A stretch of DNA of 64,000 nucleotides from DATARH01 sp963734125 (GTDB lineage: Bacteria > Pseudomonadota > Alphaproteobacteria > ATCC43930 > CGMCC-115725). A model generated the notes under the pieces. The model saw nothing but the letters and a program-made list of their open reading frames with translations, was not told where the DNA came from and did no database searches. How positions within the stretch are numbered: position 1 is the first letter of the stretch; every line of letters starts with the position of its first letter. This document shows positions 1-9,700 of the stretch, one piece after another. The DNA lies in contig CAVTGB010000032.1 of NCBI GenBank assembly GCA_963734125.1, positions 23,094 through 87,093 on the forward strand, written 5' to 3'. The translations under genes were made by a program, and so were the position numbers.

Positions 1-356
1 AAGTCGATATTCGCGCCTCGCTGGACGGTGCCGGAGACCTGGTGCTCGAAGTCGAGGATCACGGCATCGGCATGGCCGAGAGCGAGATCGATCGTGCCTT
101 CGAGCCCTTCGGACAGGCCAAACCGGCGGTGACGAGGACCCACGGCGGCACCGGGCTCGGCCTGCCGATCGCCAAGGGGCTGACCGACGCCCACGGTGGC
201 ACGCTGGTGGTCAAAAGCAGCCCGGGTCGAGGCACGCTGGTTCGCATCGTGCTGCCGCAGCAATCAAACGCGCCCGATGCGGTTCCCGCGGCCGCCATTC
301 AAGACGTGGCCAGGGGCCTCTTCGACCCCTCCAGCGCCGAGCGCGCGGTGGTATGA
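1..356 (+). CDS. Sensor histidine kinase, C-terminal ATPase end (5' truncated by window)
   Basis: This is the C-terminal part of a two-component sensor kinase; the reading frame is open to the left edge (first full codon at base 3), so the gene begins outside the window. The visible part is the HATPase_c domain. A G1 box (DHGIGM) is followed by the G2 box (GGTGLGLPIAKGL) and a closing strand-turn segment (GGTLVVKSSPGRGT), the usual order at the end of these kinases. The tail after the ATPase fold is about 30 residues of low-complexity sequence, so no fused receiver domain is present. It converges on an efflux pump gene. Sensory domain, partner regulator and signal cannot be seen. Confidence 0.9.
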   Translation, partial: VDIRASLDGAGDLVLEVEDHGIGMAESEIDRAFEPFGQAKPAVTRTHGGTGLGLPIAKGLTDAHGGTLVVKSSPGRGTLVRIVLPQQSNAPDAVPAAAIQDVARGLFDPSSAERAVV

Positions 357-417
357 GGTCTGCCGGTCGGCACGCCCGAAGGCTTCGGCACCGGCGATAG
401 CGCGGGTGCGTCCTCGC

Positions 418-1902
418 CTACTCGACGCCAGGCGACACACCCACCGGCGCGGCCTTCTCGGCGCGGCTGGCGCGAAACAGCAGAATGCCGGGTGTCACGA
501 CAACAGCGGCGATCGCCATCACCCTGAAGCTGGCGGCGTAGGCTTGCAGCGTCGAGCCAGCCATAAGCCGAGCCGACGGCGGGACGCCCGACACCGCGGC
601 CGCCGTGGCCAGACCGGCCAGATGCGTCGAGATTTTCGCCTGCAGAACCGCGGTCATCAGCGCGACCCCGCTGGCGCAGCCGAGCTGGCGAAGTAGCGAA
701 TATAAACCGGCCGCATCGGTGCGCATCTCGATCGGCAGCGTCGCAAAGGCGTAGGTGCTGAGCGGCGTGAACATCATCCCGGCGCCGATCGCCTGGATCG
801 TGCTCCCGGCGACCAGCCAGCCGAGTTCATCGGGCGGCCGAATCGCAGAAAGGATCACCAGACCCCCCGTCATGAGGCCCCAGCCGATCGCCAGCAGCAC
901 GCGGAAGTCGATGCGGCCGATCAGGCGGCCGACCATCAGCATCATCAGCATCATCAAGACCGCGCGCGGCACGATCGTCGCACCGGCCAGGGTCGCGTCA
1001 TAGCCCAGCGGGCCTTCGGCCAGGGCCGGAATGAAAACCAGGCTGGTGAACAGCAGCGCGCTGGTCATGAAATTGAAGAAAGCCGCGGCGGCAAATCCCA
1101 GGTTCCGCAGTACGTCGCCGCGGATGATCGCCAAACCGGAATTTCCTGACCGCAATAGCATGCCGCCCGCCGCGCAGACGGCGATCAAGGCCTCGGCGAT
1201 CAGTTCGGGTGAGTGGAGCCAGGACTGGCCGACGCCGCGCTGCAGCGCCAATTGCATCGCTCCAATCCCGGTTACCAGGAGGAGAATGCCGATGGTGTCG
1301 GTCGGCTGGCGATCGGTGGGCTCGGCCCCGGGCAGGATGCGCGACATCCCCCACAGCGCCAGAATGCCGAGCGGCAGACTGATCGCGAATGCCCAGCGCC
1401 ACGAAGCAAGATCGGTAATCACGCCGCCGAAGAGGGGGCCGGCGATCGGGCCGACCATGGTCGTCGCGCCCCAGATCCCCAGCATCCGGCCATGGCGCTC
1501 CTGCGGATAGAGGTCGAGCAGGATCGCTTGTGTCATCGGGTGGATCACTCCGCCGGCGGCGCCCTGGACAAGGCGAAAGACGATGAGCGCCGGGAGCGAG
1601 GGGGCGAGTGCGCAGCTCAGCGAGGCGATCACAAAGATGGCGATAGCGGCGATGAAGAGATGCCGCGCCCCGTAGCGCCGCCGCAGCCAGCCGGTCAGCG
1701 GGGCCAATACCGCAGTGGCGCAAAGGTAACTCGTCATCACCCAGGCCCCGAGCACCACCCCGCCGCCGAGATCGCGCTCCAGCTGGGGCAGCGCGACATT
1801 GACGATCGTCGCATCGGCAGCCTGCATGCCCGTCGCGACCATCAATGCGATCGTGCCCAGTCGCCGATCCGCCAGCGAAATCGCGGGTGCCCCTAGCGCC
1901 AT
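418..1902 (-). CDS. MFS drug efflux transporter, DHA2 (EmrB/QacA) type
   Basis: Inner-membrane proton-driven multidrug exporter of the 14-helix DHA2 branch of the major facilitator superfamily. The first helix carries the motif DATIVNVALPQLERDL, which is characteristic of DHA2. A loop GWLRRRYGARHLF corresponds to MFS motif A, and a glycine/proline-rich stretch near GPIAGPLFGGVITD corresponds to motif C. At about 494 residues it has the usual family length. The start is placed at the ATG giving MALGAPAIS; the frame is open upstream to 1968, but the extra 22 residues are charged and unlike a transporter N-terminus. No periplasmic adaptor or TetR/MarR-type regulator is adjacent, so substrate and control are unknown. 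Confidence 0.88.
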   Translation of the reverse strand: MALGAPAISLADRRLGTIALMVATGMQAADATIVNVALPQLERDLGGGVVLGAWVMTSYLCATAVLAPLTGWLRRRYGARHLFIAAIAIFVIASLSCALAPSLPALIVFRLVQGAAGGVIHPMTQAILLDLYPQERHGRMLGIWGATTMVGPIAGPLFGGVITDLASWRWAFAISLPLGILALWGMSRILPGAEPTDRQPTDTIGILLLVTGIGAMQLALQRGVGQSWLHSPELIAEALIAVCAAGGMLLRSGNSGLAIIRGDVLRNLGFAAAAFFNFMTSALLFTSLVFIPALAEGPLGYDATLAGATIVPRAVLMMLMMLMVGRLIGRIDFRVLLAIGWGLMTGGLVILSAIRPPDELGWLVAGSTIQAIGAGMMFTPLSTYAFATLPIEMRTDAAGLYSLLRQLGCASGVALMTAVLQAKISTHLAGLATAAAVSGVPPSARLMAGSTLQAYAASFRVMAIAAVVVTPGILLFRASRAEKAAPVGVSPGVE

Positions 1903-2070
1903 CGACGCGTCCCCATTCGGCTCGGTCTTGTCGTTCCGCCTGATTTTGACGGCAATCTTCACCACCATCTTAACGCGTGCGCGGGCGATTCATCTTCTCT
2001 TTACGATCGGCGCCTAGGATGCGCGATCCCGCCCCAGTTCCACTGGGGCGGCAGCGGAACGGAGGTTCTG

Positions 2071-2997
2071 GTGCAGCGGCTGACAATGCTGGTTACCCCC
2101 GAAGGCCAATGGGTATTTCCTAACACGGACGAATTTTACGACGCATTGGGCGATCCCAATCCGGATTACGACGCGATCGCCTTTGCCGTGAAAAACCTCG
2201 GCTTCATCAGGTTTGAGGTCATCGAGAAATCGATCATCGAAATCGAACTGCATCCCCGCAACGTCGAACTCCCGGCCTTGCTGGCCGTCCAGCAACAGCT
2301 GCTGTCATCGGACATCAATCTGTTTCGCATCAAATATTTCGATGAAACGTGGCGATCGGAAATTTCCTCAACGGCAGAACATGCCGTTGAACGTTTGTCA
2401 CAACTGGCGGCGCCGCCGTTCATACCGCCCCAGAGCGGGCGCTTCCTGGTCGAGCCGAAAGACTGCAACACCCTGTTCGACAGCGAGGACTGTCCATTTC
2501 GGCCGCTGGCTCAAAAATGGCGAATGTCATTCGGCCACTTCGATCCGAGCGTGATTTCGCTCGCGGTCAATCATCAGCTGATATCGCGGATGATGATCGT
2601 CGGGATCAAGCCCCGCGAAAGCGAACCGAGGTTCCGGTTCATCGGGCACGAGCACCTCTGGCTCGGCGGCAACTACTACGTCAGCGCTCTCGGTGAAAAG
2701 GTCCAGAATCAGCCGGACAAGGAATACGGTGAGTGGGTTAACGAGTTTTACAAATCGATTGCCGCGACGCGTCAACCCCGGTTTGATCTGGTGACTGCCT
2801 CGTTGCAATACCAGAACGAGCCCGGGGCGCCGCGGCGCACGATCACCTACGAACGCGTGCTGCTGCCTTGGAAGACAGCCTCGGACGAGGTCTTCATCAC
2901 ACTGTGCTCGAGGAATGCTCCGGCCGGTAACCGCATGGTCTCCGAACCCGCATCCGTCAACATCTCGGAGCCCAGGAAATCGGCGAGGTCGTCATAA
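2071..2997 (+). CDS. Uncharacterised 308-residue protein
   Basis: I do not recognise the family. The protein is soluble, with no signal peptide or membrane segment, and is of mixed alpha/beta composition. An N-terminal half (about residues 1-120) is followed by a second half holding the segments CPFRPLAQKW and FRFIGHEHLWLG. The GTG start is supported by an upstream GGAGG about 10 bases away (gcggaacggaggttctg). The 3' end overlaps the convergent neighbour by about 150 bases; both frames look coding up to that point. Codon use is less GC-extreme than in surrounding genes. The pairing with the GNAT-like gene opposite may be functional or accidental. A PAS-like fold is possible but not demonstrable by eye. 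Confidence 0.65.
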   Translation: MQRLTMLVTPEGQWVFPNTDEFYDALGDPNPDYDAIAFAVKNLGFIRFEVIEKSIIEIELHPRNVELPALLAVQQQLLSSDINLFRIKYFDETWRSEISSTAEHAVERLSQLAAPPFIPPQSGRFLVEPKDCNTLFDSEDCPFRPLAQKWRMSFGHFDPSVISLAVNHQLISRMMIVGIKPRESEPRFRFIGHEHLWLGGNYYVSALGEKVQNQPDKEYGEWVNEFYKSIAATRQPRFDLVTASLQYQNEPGAPRRTITYERVLLPWKTASDEVFITLCSRNAPAGNRMVSEPASVNISEPRKSARSS

Positions 2998-3698
2998 ATC
3001 TCGGCAACCGGGGTATACACGAGCGCGACTTCCAGATCGCCCCACGGTGATTGCGGGTAGAAGATACTGTAGCTGATATGCTTCGATCCGTAGCCCGCCG
3101 CGATCCCCTTGCGAACCAGCGGCGGCTTCACATAACCGATCACCCAATCAATCGGCCATCGCGCGGTCCCATACGACTTTAACAGGCGCGGCATCAGGTG
3201 CGACAGCTGCTTGCCGCGCCAATCCGGCCGAACCCACGCGGCACCGCCGTTCCCGACCACGCCGGTAATCGACTTGGCGGCGTCGGCGGTAACCTGGCAC
3301 GGCCCGCCGGTATCCCGGCCGTAGAACATCGCATGGGCCTGTTCTTCCAAATTCGTATCGCGCCAGTCATAGACGTGGAGCGCATGGGTGGTGACGATTT
3401 CGCCGTGCTCGTCGTAGCCCGCGATCCAGAATGCATTCTCGGGCGTCAGATCGTCGTATTCGGGATTGAACGCGTTCAACAGCCGGTACCAGTTGCCGCG
3501 TAGGGTCTCCTGGCGGTTCAGGTAGAGCAACTCGTCAAAATCGGTTCGCAACCGCAGTTCGAGCCCCATTCGCCGGGCTTTCTTGTCGCCCTCAAGCACG
3601 AAGCGCGCCAGCAACGCCGCCGGACCATGCTTGATCGTCAGCGCGTCAGGCAGACGTAGGTTGTTGTCGGGAATGATGTTGGGATAATCGAGGGTCAT
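2847..3698 (-). CDS. Putative GNAT-fold acyltransferase, uncharacterised
   Basis: A soluble protein of about 283 residues. The segment WVRPDWRGKQLSHLMPRLL resembles the acetyl-CoA binding motif A of GNAT N-acetyltransferases (Arg/Gly-rich loop leading into a helix). It is preceded by a region that would fit the central beta strands (FWIAGYDEHGEIVTTHALHV). The acceptor is unknown and the family assignment is an inference from this motif. The ATG giving MTLDYPN was chosen; an upstream ATG at 3746 adds 16 low-complexity residues. The region just upstream (3747-3800) is AT-rich for this genome and is probably the promoter. The gene converges on and overlaps the preceding uncharacterised gene. Confidence 0.65.
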   Translation of the reverse strand: MTLDYPNIIPDNNLRLPDALTIKHGPAALLARFVLEGDKKARRMGLELRLRTDFDELLYLNRQETLRGNWYRLLNAFNPEYDDLTPENAFWIAGYDEHGEIVTTHALHVYDWRDTNLEEQAHAMFYGRDTGGPCQVTADAAKSITGVVGNGGAAWVRPDWRGKQLSHLMPRLLKSYGTARWPIDWVIGYVKPPLVRKGIAAGYGSKHISYSIFYPQSPWGDLEVALVYTPVAEIYDDLADFLGSEMLTDAGSETMRLPAGAFLEHSVMKTSSEAVFQGSSTRS

Positions 3699-3746
3699 GG
3701 TGTGCACCCGGGGGGCGGCCGCCGTCGGGGAGGGGGACGACCGCAT

Positions 3747-3800
3747 TAATGGTTAATAGATCGTTACCGATCGTTACAAAATTCGTTAACGCCGTCAACC
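3747..3800 (-). promoter_or_regulatory. AT-rich leader, probable promoter region
   Basis: Directly upstream of the GNAT-like gene lies a short AT-rich stretch containing the tandem-like repeats gatcgttac / gatcgttac (3768-3784) next to ttaatggttaat. It stands out against the GC-rich background and fits a promoter or operator. No exact -35/-10 pair was assigned. The repeated GATCGTTAC is the part that could bind a regulator. Confidence 0.3.
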
Positions 3801-3889
3801 ATTGCCTAAAGTGTCTGCCAGTCCTCGATCCTATCCTGGTAACCGGGGCGCCAAGTCCGATGAACCAGGCAAGCGCAACTGCCGGGCGT

Positions 3890-4084
3890 TTACAGGTCTC
3901 GCCCGATCCACCAGAAGAAAATGTCGATCAGCGCCGCCGCCAAGCCAATGAAGAACACGACAATGGCCGCCAACCTCAACTCGCGGCGCCAGCGCACGCC
4001 GAACGGCGCTCCGGCGGAGACAAACAGCACGATGACGACCAGGATCAAGGCGCTGAGCATTTGTTGCCGATCAAAGCTGTTCAT
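3890..4084 (-). CDS. Small two-helix inner-membrane protein
   Basis: A 64-residue protein with two strongly hydrophobic segments, about residues 11-30 (ALILVVIVLFVSAGA) and 37-59 (LAAIVVFFIGLAAALIDIFFWW). A short basic loop (RWRREL) between them would be cytoplasmic. The ATG giving MNSFDRQQM has a good Shine-Dalgarno (GGGAGGG about 6 bases upstream), which decides it over a start 30 bases further out. It is divergent from the amidohydrolase gene. Function unknown; no family recognised. The charge pattern and ribosome site argue that it is a real gene. Confidence 0.65.
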   Translation of the reverse strand: MNSFDRQQMLSALILVVIVLFVSAGAPFGVRWRRELRLAAIVVFFIGLAAALIDIFFWWIGRDL

Positions 4085-4230
4085 CGGCACCCTCCCCGGC
4101 TGCCCGCCGGGCATTGGCGATGCCGTAGCCGGCGGTGACCGAAACCCTGTATCATCACCGCCCGCGGCCAGGCCGCGGGCGACAACGTGCGGCAGAACGC
4201 CGCACTCTCAATGGGGGGCCGGGAGCGGCG

Positions 4231-5583
4231 ATGAGCGGGAAAGACGAAGTGACCAAGGAAAGCCTGAAACAAAGGGTGTGCGAGGCGATCGACCGTCACG
4301 GCAACGAGATCATCGAGCTCGGCGAAACGATCCTCCATCATCCCGAGACCGGGTTCAACGAGAGGAAAACCTCGGCCCTGGTCGCCGAGCGCATGGCCGC
4401 GCTCGGGCTCGGCCCGGAGACCGGTCTCGCGCTGACCGGGGTCAAGGGCCGGATCCGCGGCCGCAAGCCGGGGCCGCGCCTCGCCGTCATCGGCGAACTC
4501 GACAGCCTGCGTACTTCCGACCACCCGCTCGCCGACCCGCACAGCGGGGCCGCGCACAGCTGCGGCCACAACGCCCAGATCGCCGGCATGCTGGGGGTCG
4601 CGATGGGATTGTCGGCGGTCGGCGCGGCCGAGCACCTCGCCGGCGACGTGGTGTTTTTCGCCGTGCCGGCCGAGGAATTCATCGATGTCGAGGAGCGCTT
4701 GAAGCGCCGCGACAACGGCGAGATCGAGTTCCTCCTCGGCAAGCCCGAACTGGTCGCCAAGGGCCATTTCGACGACATCGACATGGCAATGATGATCCAT
4801 GCCGGCTCGCACGACCAGATGGCCAAGCGCTCCTACATCGCCGATTCGTCGAACGGCGCGCTCGTCAAGATGATCCGCTTCATCGGGCGCGCCAGCCACG
4901 CCGGCGGCGCCCCGCAACTCGGCATCAACGCGCTTTCCGCGGCGATGCTCGCCCTCAATGCGATCCACGCCCAGCGCGAGAGCTTCTGGGACAAGGACAC
5001 CGTGCGCATCCATCCGATCATCACTAAGGGGGGCGACGCGGTCAGCGTCGTCCCGGCCGAGGTAACGATGGAAACGTTTGTGCGCGCCGGCTCGCGCGAG
5101 GCGATCATCGACGCCAACATGAAGGTCGACCGGTGTCTGCGCGCGGGCGCGATGGCGATGGGCGCCGAAGTCGAGATCAACACGATCCCCGGCTACCTGC
5201 CGCAGCGCAACGATCGGGCGCTCGGCGAACTCTTCGGCGCCAATGTCGAAAGGCTGTTCGGGCCCGGCCACTTCGACATTGGCGGCCACCGCACCGGCTC
5301 TACCGACATGGGCGACATCGCCCATATGATCCCGGTCATCCACCCCTATGTCGCCTCAGCGCTCGGCAAGACCCACGGCGCCGACTTCCGCATCAACGAG
5401 CCCGAGCACGCCTATCTGACGCCAGCCAAGCTCCTGGCGATGACCGCGATCGACCTCTTGTGGGAGGACGCCGCCCCGGCCCGCGCCATCATCGCCGATT
5501 TCAAGCCGGCAATGACCAAGGACGAGTACCTCCACTTCGCCCGCAGCCTGTTCAAGACCGAGCGCTACGGGGCGGCGGGGTAA
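4231..5583 (+). CDS. M20-family amidohydrolase (AbgB/HipO-like metallopeptidase)
   Basis: Cytoplasmic zinc-dependent amidohydrolase of the M20 peptidase clan, probably hydrolysing an N-acyl amino acid or p-aminobenzoyl-glutamate-like amide. Visible features are the N-terminal HHPETGFNE segment, the metal-binding region SCGHNAQIAGMLG with the adjacent PAEEF dyad (general-base Glu), and a dimerisation/lid region around SHAGGAPQLGINAL. Length (450 residues) fits the family. The start is the ATG at MSGKDEV with GGGAGCGG upstream; the frame is open further upstream, but that sequence is Arg-rich and non-coding in character. The following gene begins 18 bases downstream but is unrelated in function. 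The true substrate cannot be told from sequence. Confidence 0.85.
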   Translation: MSGKDEVTKESLKQRVCEAIDRHGNEIIELGETILHHPETGFNERKTSALVAERMAALGLGPETGLALTGVKGRIRGRKPGPRLAVIGELDSLRTSDHPLADPHSGAAHSCGHNAQIAGMLGVAMGLSAVGAAEHLAGDVVFFAVPAEEFIDVEERLKRRDNGEIEFLLGKPELVAKGHFDDIDMAMMIHAGSHDQMAKRSYIADSSNGALVKMIRFIGRASHAGGAPQLGINALSAAMLALNAIHAQRESFWDKDTVRIHPIITKGGDAVSVVPAEVTMETFVRAGSREAIIDANMKVDRCLRAGAMAMGAEVEINTIPGYLPQRNDRALGELFGANVERLFGPGHFDIGGHRTGSTDMGDIAHMIPVIHPYVASALGKTHGADFRINEPEHAYLTPAKLLAMTAIDLLWEDAAPARAIIADFKPAMTKDEYLHFARSLFKTERYGAAG

Positions 5584-5601
5584 GCTGCGCGACGGTTAGC
5601 C

Positions 5602-6468
5602 ATGCCGAACATTCGTTCGATCGACATGCTGGTTATCGACGACCTGTTCGAGATGGGCAGCGGCTATGTCCTCAATTTCAGCGATCGCACGTTCGCTCAG
5701 TTCTTTGAAGAGGAGCTAAACGTCGACATTGACGATCCCGCCTATGCAAAATTCGGCACATCAAAAGCTAGGCGGCTCCGTTGTTTCCTTCAGACGGTTG
5801 ATAAAATGACCGTTGTGCGCACACTGAATGCCCTTTGGGATTATCGAGAGGCAATCCGGGAGCGGTTGGGACGGGAAGATACGGTAAGAAATGGGCACCG
5901 CCGGCTACTGGCTATCATAAACCGGCTCAATCCCGGCGCCGCGACGGCGCCTCAGGCTGGGGTATCGTCGGCAAGCGCGTTCGACCGCGAGCTGTATTCG
6001 CAGTTGCTGACCGAGCTACGAGACCTCTCCGGCCTTAAGCCACAGCCAAGGGGCTATGCCTTCGAGTTCTTCTTAAAGCGGCTCTTCGACAGGTTCGGCT
6101 TAGAGGCCCGCGACCCATTTCGGCTAAAGGGTGAGCAGATCGACGGGAGTTTCCTGCTGGGGAACGAAATCTACCTGCTCGAAGGCAGATGGCAGAATGC
6201 GCCGTCCGACATCGGCGATCTTCACACGTTTCATGGCAAGATCGAGCAGAAAGCAGCTTGGACACGCGGCCTCTTTGTCAGCTACAGCGGTTTCTCGGAG
6301 GACGGACTGATTGCCTTCGGCCGTGGTAAACGGGTGATTTGCATGGATGGGTACGATCTTTCCGAGGCTTTCCTCCGGGAGCTGCCACTAAGTCACGTGC
6401 TGGAGCGGAAGGTACGCCGCGCGGCCGAAACGGGATTTGCCTTCGTGCGGGTTCGCGACCTTTTTTAA
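5602..6468 (+). CDS. Restriction-endonuclease-like protein, possible anti-phage factor
   Basis: A 288-residue two-domain protein. The C-terminal half (about 148-262) looks like a PD-(D/E)xK nuclease: a helix with GYAFEFFLKRLF, then QIDGSF (Asp181), then the strand YLLEGRW (Glu194-x-Arg196). This is followed by the helix HGKIEQKAAW and a strand GLFVSYSGFS. In Mrr-like nucleases the last motif is normally ExK, so an arginine replaces the catalytic lysine. The N-terminal 115 residues (GYVLNFSDRTFAQFF, then a helical region) resemble the N-terminal module of AbiJ-like abortive infection proteins; that link is from memory and tentative. The gene is less GC-rich than its neighbours, suggesting transfer. 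No methyltransferase is adjacent. Confidence 0.7.
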   Translation: MPNIRSIDMLVIDDLFEMGSGYVLNFSDRTFAQFFEEELNVDIDDPAYAKFGTSKARRLRCFLQTVDKMTVVRTLNALWDYREAIRERLGREDTVRNGHRRLLAIINRLNPGAATAPQAGVSSASAFDRELYSQLLTELRDLSGLKPQPRGYAFEFFLKRLFDRFGLEARDPFRLKGEQIDGSFLLGNEIYLLEGRWQNAPSDIGDLHTFHGKIEQKAAWTRGLFVSYSGFSEDGLIAFGRGKRVICMDGYDLSEAFLRELPLSHVLERKVRRAAETGFAFVRVRDLF

Positions 6469-6560
6469 CACTCGCGAGCGTCTTGCCGATCGACGAGCCG
6501 GAAAATTTTGGGCAGCGCGGGCGGTTCCTCGCCTTCGCGATGCTCAGCCCATCCTACGAG

Positions 6561-6740
6561 CTAGTACCGAGCTGGCGGGGGTGTCAGTTCCCTTCGCCGG
6601 AGATTGGCCTTCTGCCACTCTATGATCAGGCGCTGGCGAGCCGCTACGTCACCGGCTTGGGTGGCCTCGCGCAAAGCATCCCAGACGCGATATTCCTCGC
6701 CTATCGCATCTGAGAGTGCGGAAGGGATGCATAAAATCAC
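6561..6740 (-). CDS. Small conserved-looking ORF downstream of nrdJ
   Basis: A 59-residue hydrophilic, mostly helical protein reading VILCIPSALSDAIGEEY at its start and ending in RRRELTPPPARY. The GTG start is supported by a strong Shine-Dalgarno (GGGGAG, 8 bases upstream). The gene begins 23 bases after the nrdJ stop on the same strand, so it is probably the last gene of the nrdJ transcript. The alternating acidic/basic helix (WDALREATQAGDVAARQRL) does not look like shadow coding. Function unknown; a role linked to ribonucleotide reductase is suggested only by position. Confidence 0.55.
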   Translation of the reverse strand: MILCIPSALSDAIGEEYRVWDALREATQAGDVAARQRLIIEWQKANLRRRELTPPPARY

Positions 6741-6763
6741 GCTGATTTCTCCCCTTTCTAAGC

Positions 6764-9700
6764 CTACGAGCACCCGCTGGTCGCGCCGCAGGTGTCGCAT
6801 TTGAGGCAGGTGCCGTTGCGGATCAGGGTGAAGTTGCCGCATTCGCCGCAGCTGTCGCCCTCGTAGCCTTTCATGCGGGCTTCGCGGATCTGCTCGCTGC
6901 GTGAGTCGGGGCGGGAGTGTGGGTGCGGGTCGGGCGGGGCGAGGGTGACCGCGGTTTCGGCGACGGCGAGGGCGCCGGCGAAGAGGGGGAGGGCCGGCTC
7001 GGCGGCGGGGTTGGGGCGGGCGCCTGCGTCGGCGCGGGCGGCAGCGTCGCCCCGGCTCGCGCCGCGCTTGCCGCCGTGGAGGACGGTCAGCTTGTTGCGC
7101 ACATAGCCGTTGGAGGCGACGCGCTGCATCATCGCGGCAACGTCGGCCCCGGCCTCGGACGATGGCTCGCGCAGGTTCAATTCGGCCGCGGCGCCCTTGC
7201 CGATCGTGTCGGGCATCAGGTCCGCCGGCTCGACATGGGCGAGGTCGCTGCGGCCCAGATAGGAGATCGCCAGCTCGCGGAAGATGTAGTCGAGGATCGA
7301 GGTGGCCATCTTGATCGTCTCGTTGCCCTCGACGATCCCCGACGGCTCGAAGCGGGTGAAGGTGAAGGCTTCGACGAACTCCTCCAGCGGCACGCCGTAT
7401 TGCAGGCCCAGCGAGATCGCGATCGCGAAATTGTTCATGAGGGACCGGAAGGCCGAACCCTCCTTGTGCATGTCGATGAAGATCTCGGCGATCCGCCCGT
7501 CCTCGTATTCGCCGGTGCGCAAATATACCTTGTGGCCGCCGACCGTGGCCTTTTGCGTGTAGCCCTTGCGCCGGTCGGGGAGACGGGTGCGCTCGGCGCG
7601 GTGAACTTCCCTGGTGACGACGCGCTCGACGACCCGTTCGACGATGCGCTCGGCAACGAGCGGCACCCGCTGCGCCGGCGGCATCGCGTAGAGTTCGGCG
7701 GCCCGGTCTTCGGCCTCGTCATCCTCGCCGAAGATGCTGGAGGCCAGGGGCTGCGATAGTTTGGAACCGTCGCGGTAGAGCGCGGTCGCCTTCAAACCGA
7801 GGCGCCAGGACAGCATGTAGGCGTCCTTGCAGTCTTCGACCGTCGCCGAATTCTGCATGTTGATGGTTTTGGAAATGGCGCCGGTGATGAACGGCTGCGC
7901 CGCCGCCATCATCCGGATGTGGCTGTCGACCGAGAGGCAGCGCGTGCCGTTGGGGCCGCAGGGGTTGGCGCAATCGAAGACCGGCAGGTGCTCGGGTTTG
8001 AGGTGCGGAGCGCCCTCGAGGGTCATCGCGCCGCAGCAATACGCGTTGGCGGCTTCGATCTGGGCGCGGCTGAAGCCGAGCGCGGCGAGGAGGTCGAACC
8101 CCGGCTCACCGAGCCGCTCAGGCGCAATGCCGAGGCCCTCGGTGCAGAACCCCTCGCCCAGGGTCCATTTGTTGAAGGCGAACTTGATGTCGAAGGCGGC
8201 GGCGAGCGCGGCTTCGAGCGCGGCCAGCGCATCATCGTCGAAGCCCTTTGCCTTGAGGCTTTCGTGGTTGATGTGCGGGGCGCCCTTGAGCGTGCCGCGG
8301 CCAAGCGCATAGCGCTCGATGTCGGCGATCTCGGCGGCGCCATAGCCGAGGGCAGCGAGGGCCTGCGGCACCAGACGATTAATGATCTTGAAATAGCCGC
8401 CGCCCGCGAGTTTCTTGAACTTGACGAGGGCGAAATCGGGTTCGATCCCCGTCGTGTCGCAATCCATCACGAGGGCGATCGTGCCGGTCGGCGCGAGGAC
8501 CGTCGCCTGCGCGTTGCGGAACCCGTGCTTCTCGCCCAATGCCAATGCGGCGTCCCAGACGGCGCGGGCCGCGCTGACGAGCGGCTCGTCCGGGCAATTG
8601 GCGGCGTCGAGCGGCACCGGCGGGATCGCCAAGTCCTCATAACCCGCGCTCTCGCCATGAGCGGCGCGGCGGTGGTTGCGGATGACCCGCAGCATCGCCT
8701 CGCGGTTCTTGGTGAAGCCGGGGAACGCGCCGAGTTCGGCCGCCATCTCGGCCGAAGTCGCATAGCTCGTGCCGGTGAGGAGCGCTGTCACCGCGGCGGC
8801 GATCGCGCGGCCCGCTTCGCTGCCATAGGCGACGCCCATCGCCATCAGGAGCCCGCCGAGATTGGCGTAGCCGAGCCCCAGCGTGCGATAGGCGTAGCTG
8901 AGGCGCGCGATCTCCTTCGCCGGGAACTGCGCCATCATCACCGAGATTTCGAGAACGAGCGTCCACAGGCGCACGGCATGCTGGAACTCGTGAACCGCGA
9001 AGGAGCCGTCATCGTTGCGGAAGGTTAAGAGGTTGAGCGAGGCAAGATTGCACGCCGTGTCGTCGAGGAACATGTATTCCGAGCACGGGTTGGAGGCGTT
9101 GATCCGACCGCTTTCCGAGCAGGTGTGCCAGTCGTTGATCGTCGTGTCGAACTGGATGCCGGGATCGGCCGAGGCCCAGGCAGCGTGCGCGATCCGGTCC
9201 CAAAGCGCGGCGGCCGGCATGGTTTTCGACACCTTGCCGTCGGTGCGGCGGATTAGCTGCCAATCGGCGCCCGAGAGAACGCGCTCCAGGAAATCGTTGG
9301 CGACGCGCACGGTGTTGTTGGAGTTCTGCCCGGCGACGGTGAGGTAGGCTTCGGAGTCCCAATCGGTGTCGTAGGTGCGGAAATCGATCGTGGCAAAGCC
9401 CTGGCGGGCGAACTGGACGACCCGCTGGACATAGTTTTCCGGGATCATCGCGCGGCGCGCGGCGCGAATCTCGCGCTTCAGGGCCGGGTTCTGCGCCGGG
9501 TCGAACGGGTCGCCACCCTCTTCGGGAGCCTCGCGGCAGGCCGCCATGATCAGGTTGAGGTGGCGGGCGGCAAGCTTCGAGCCGGCGACCAGCGCGGCCA
9601 CCTTCTGCTCCTCGATCACCTTCCAGTCGATGAAATCCTCGATGTCGGGATGGTCGGCGTCGACGATCACCATCTTGGCGGCGCGCCTTGTCGTCCCGCC

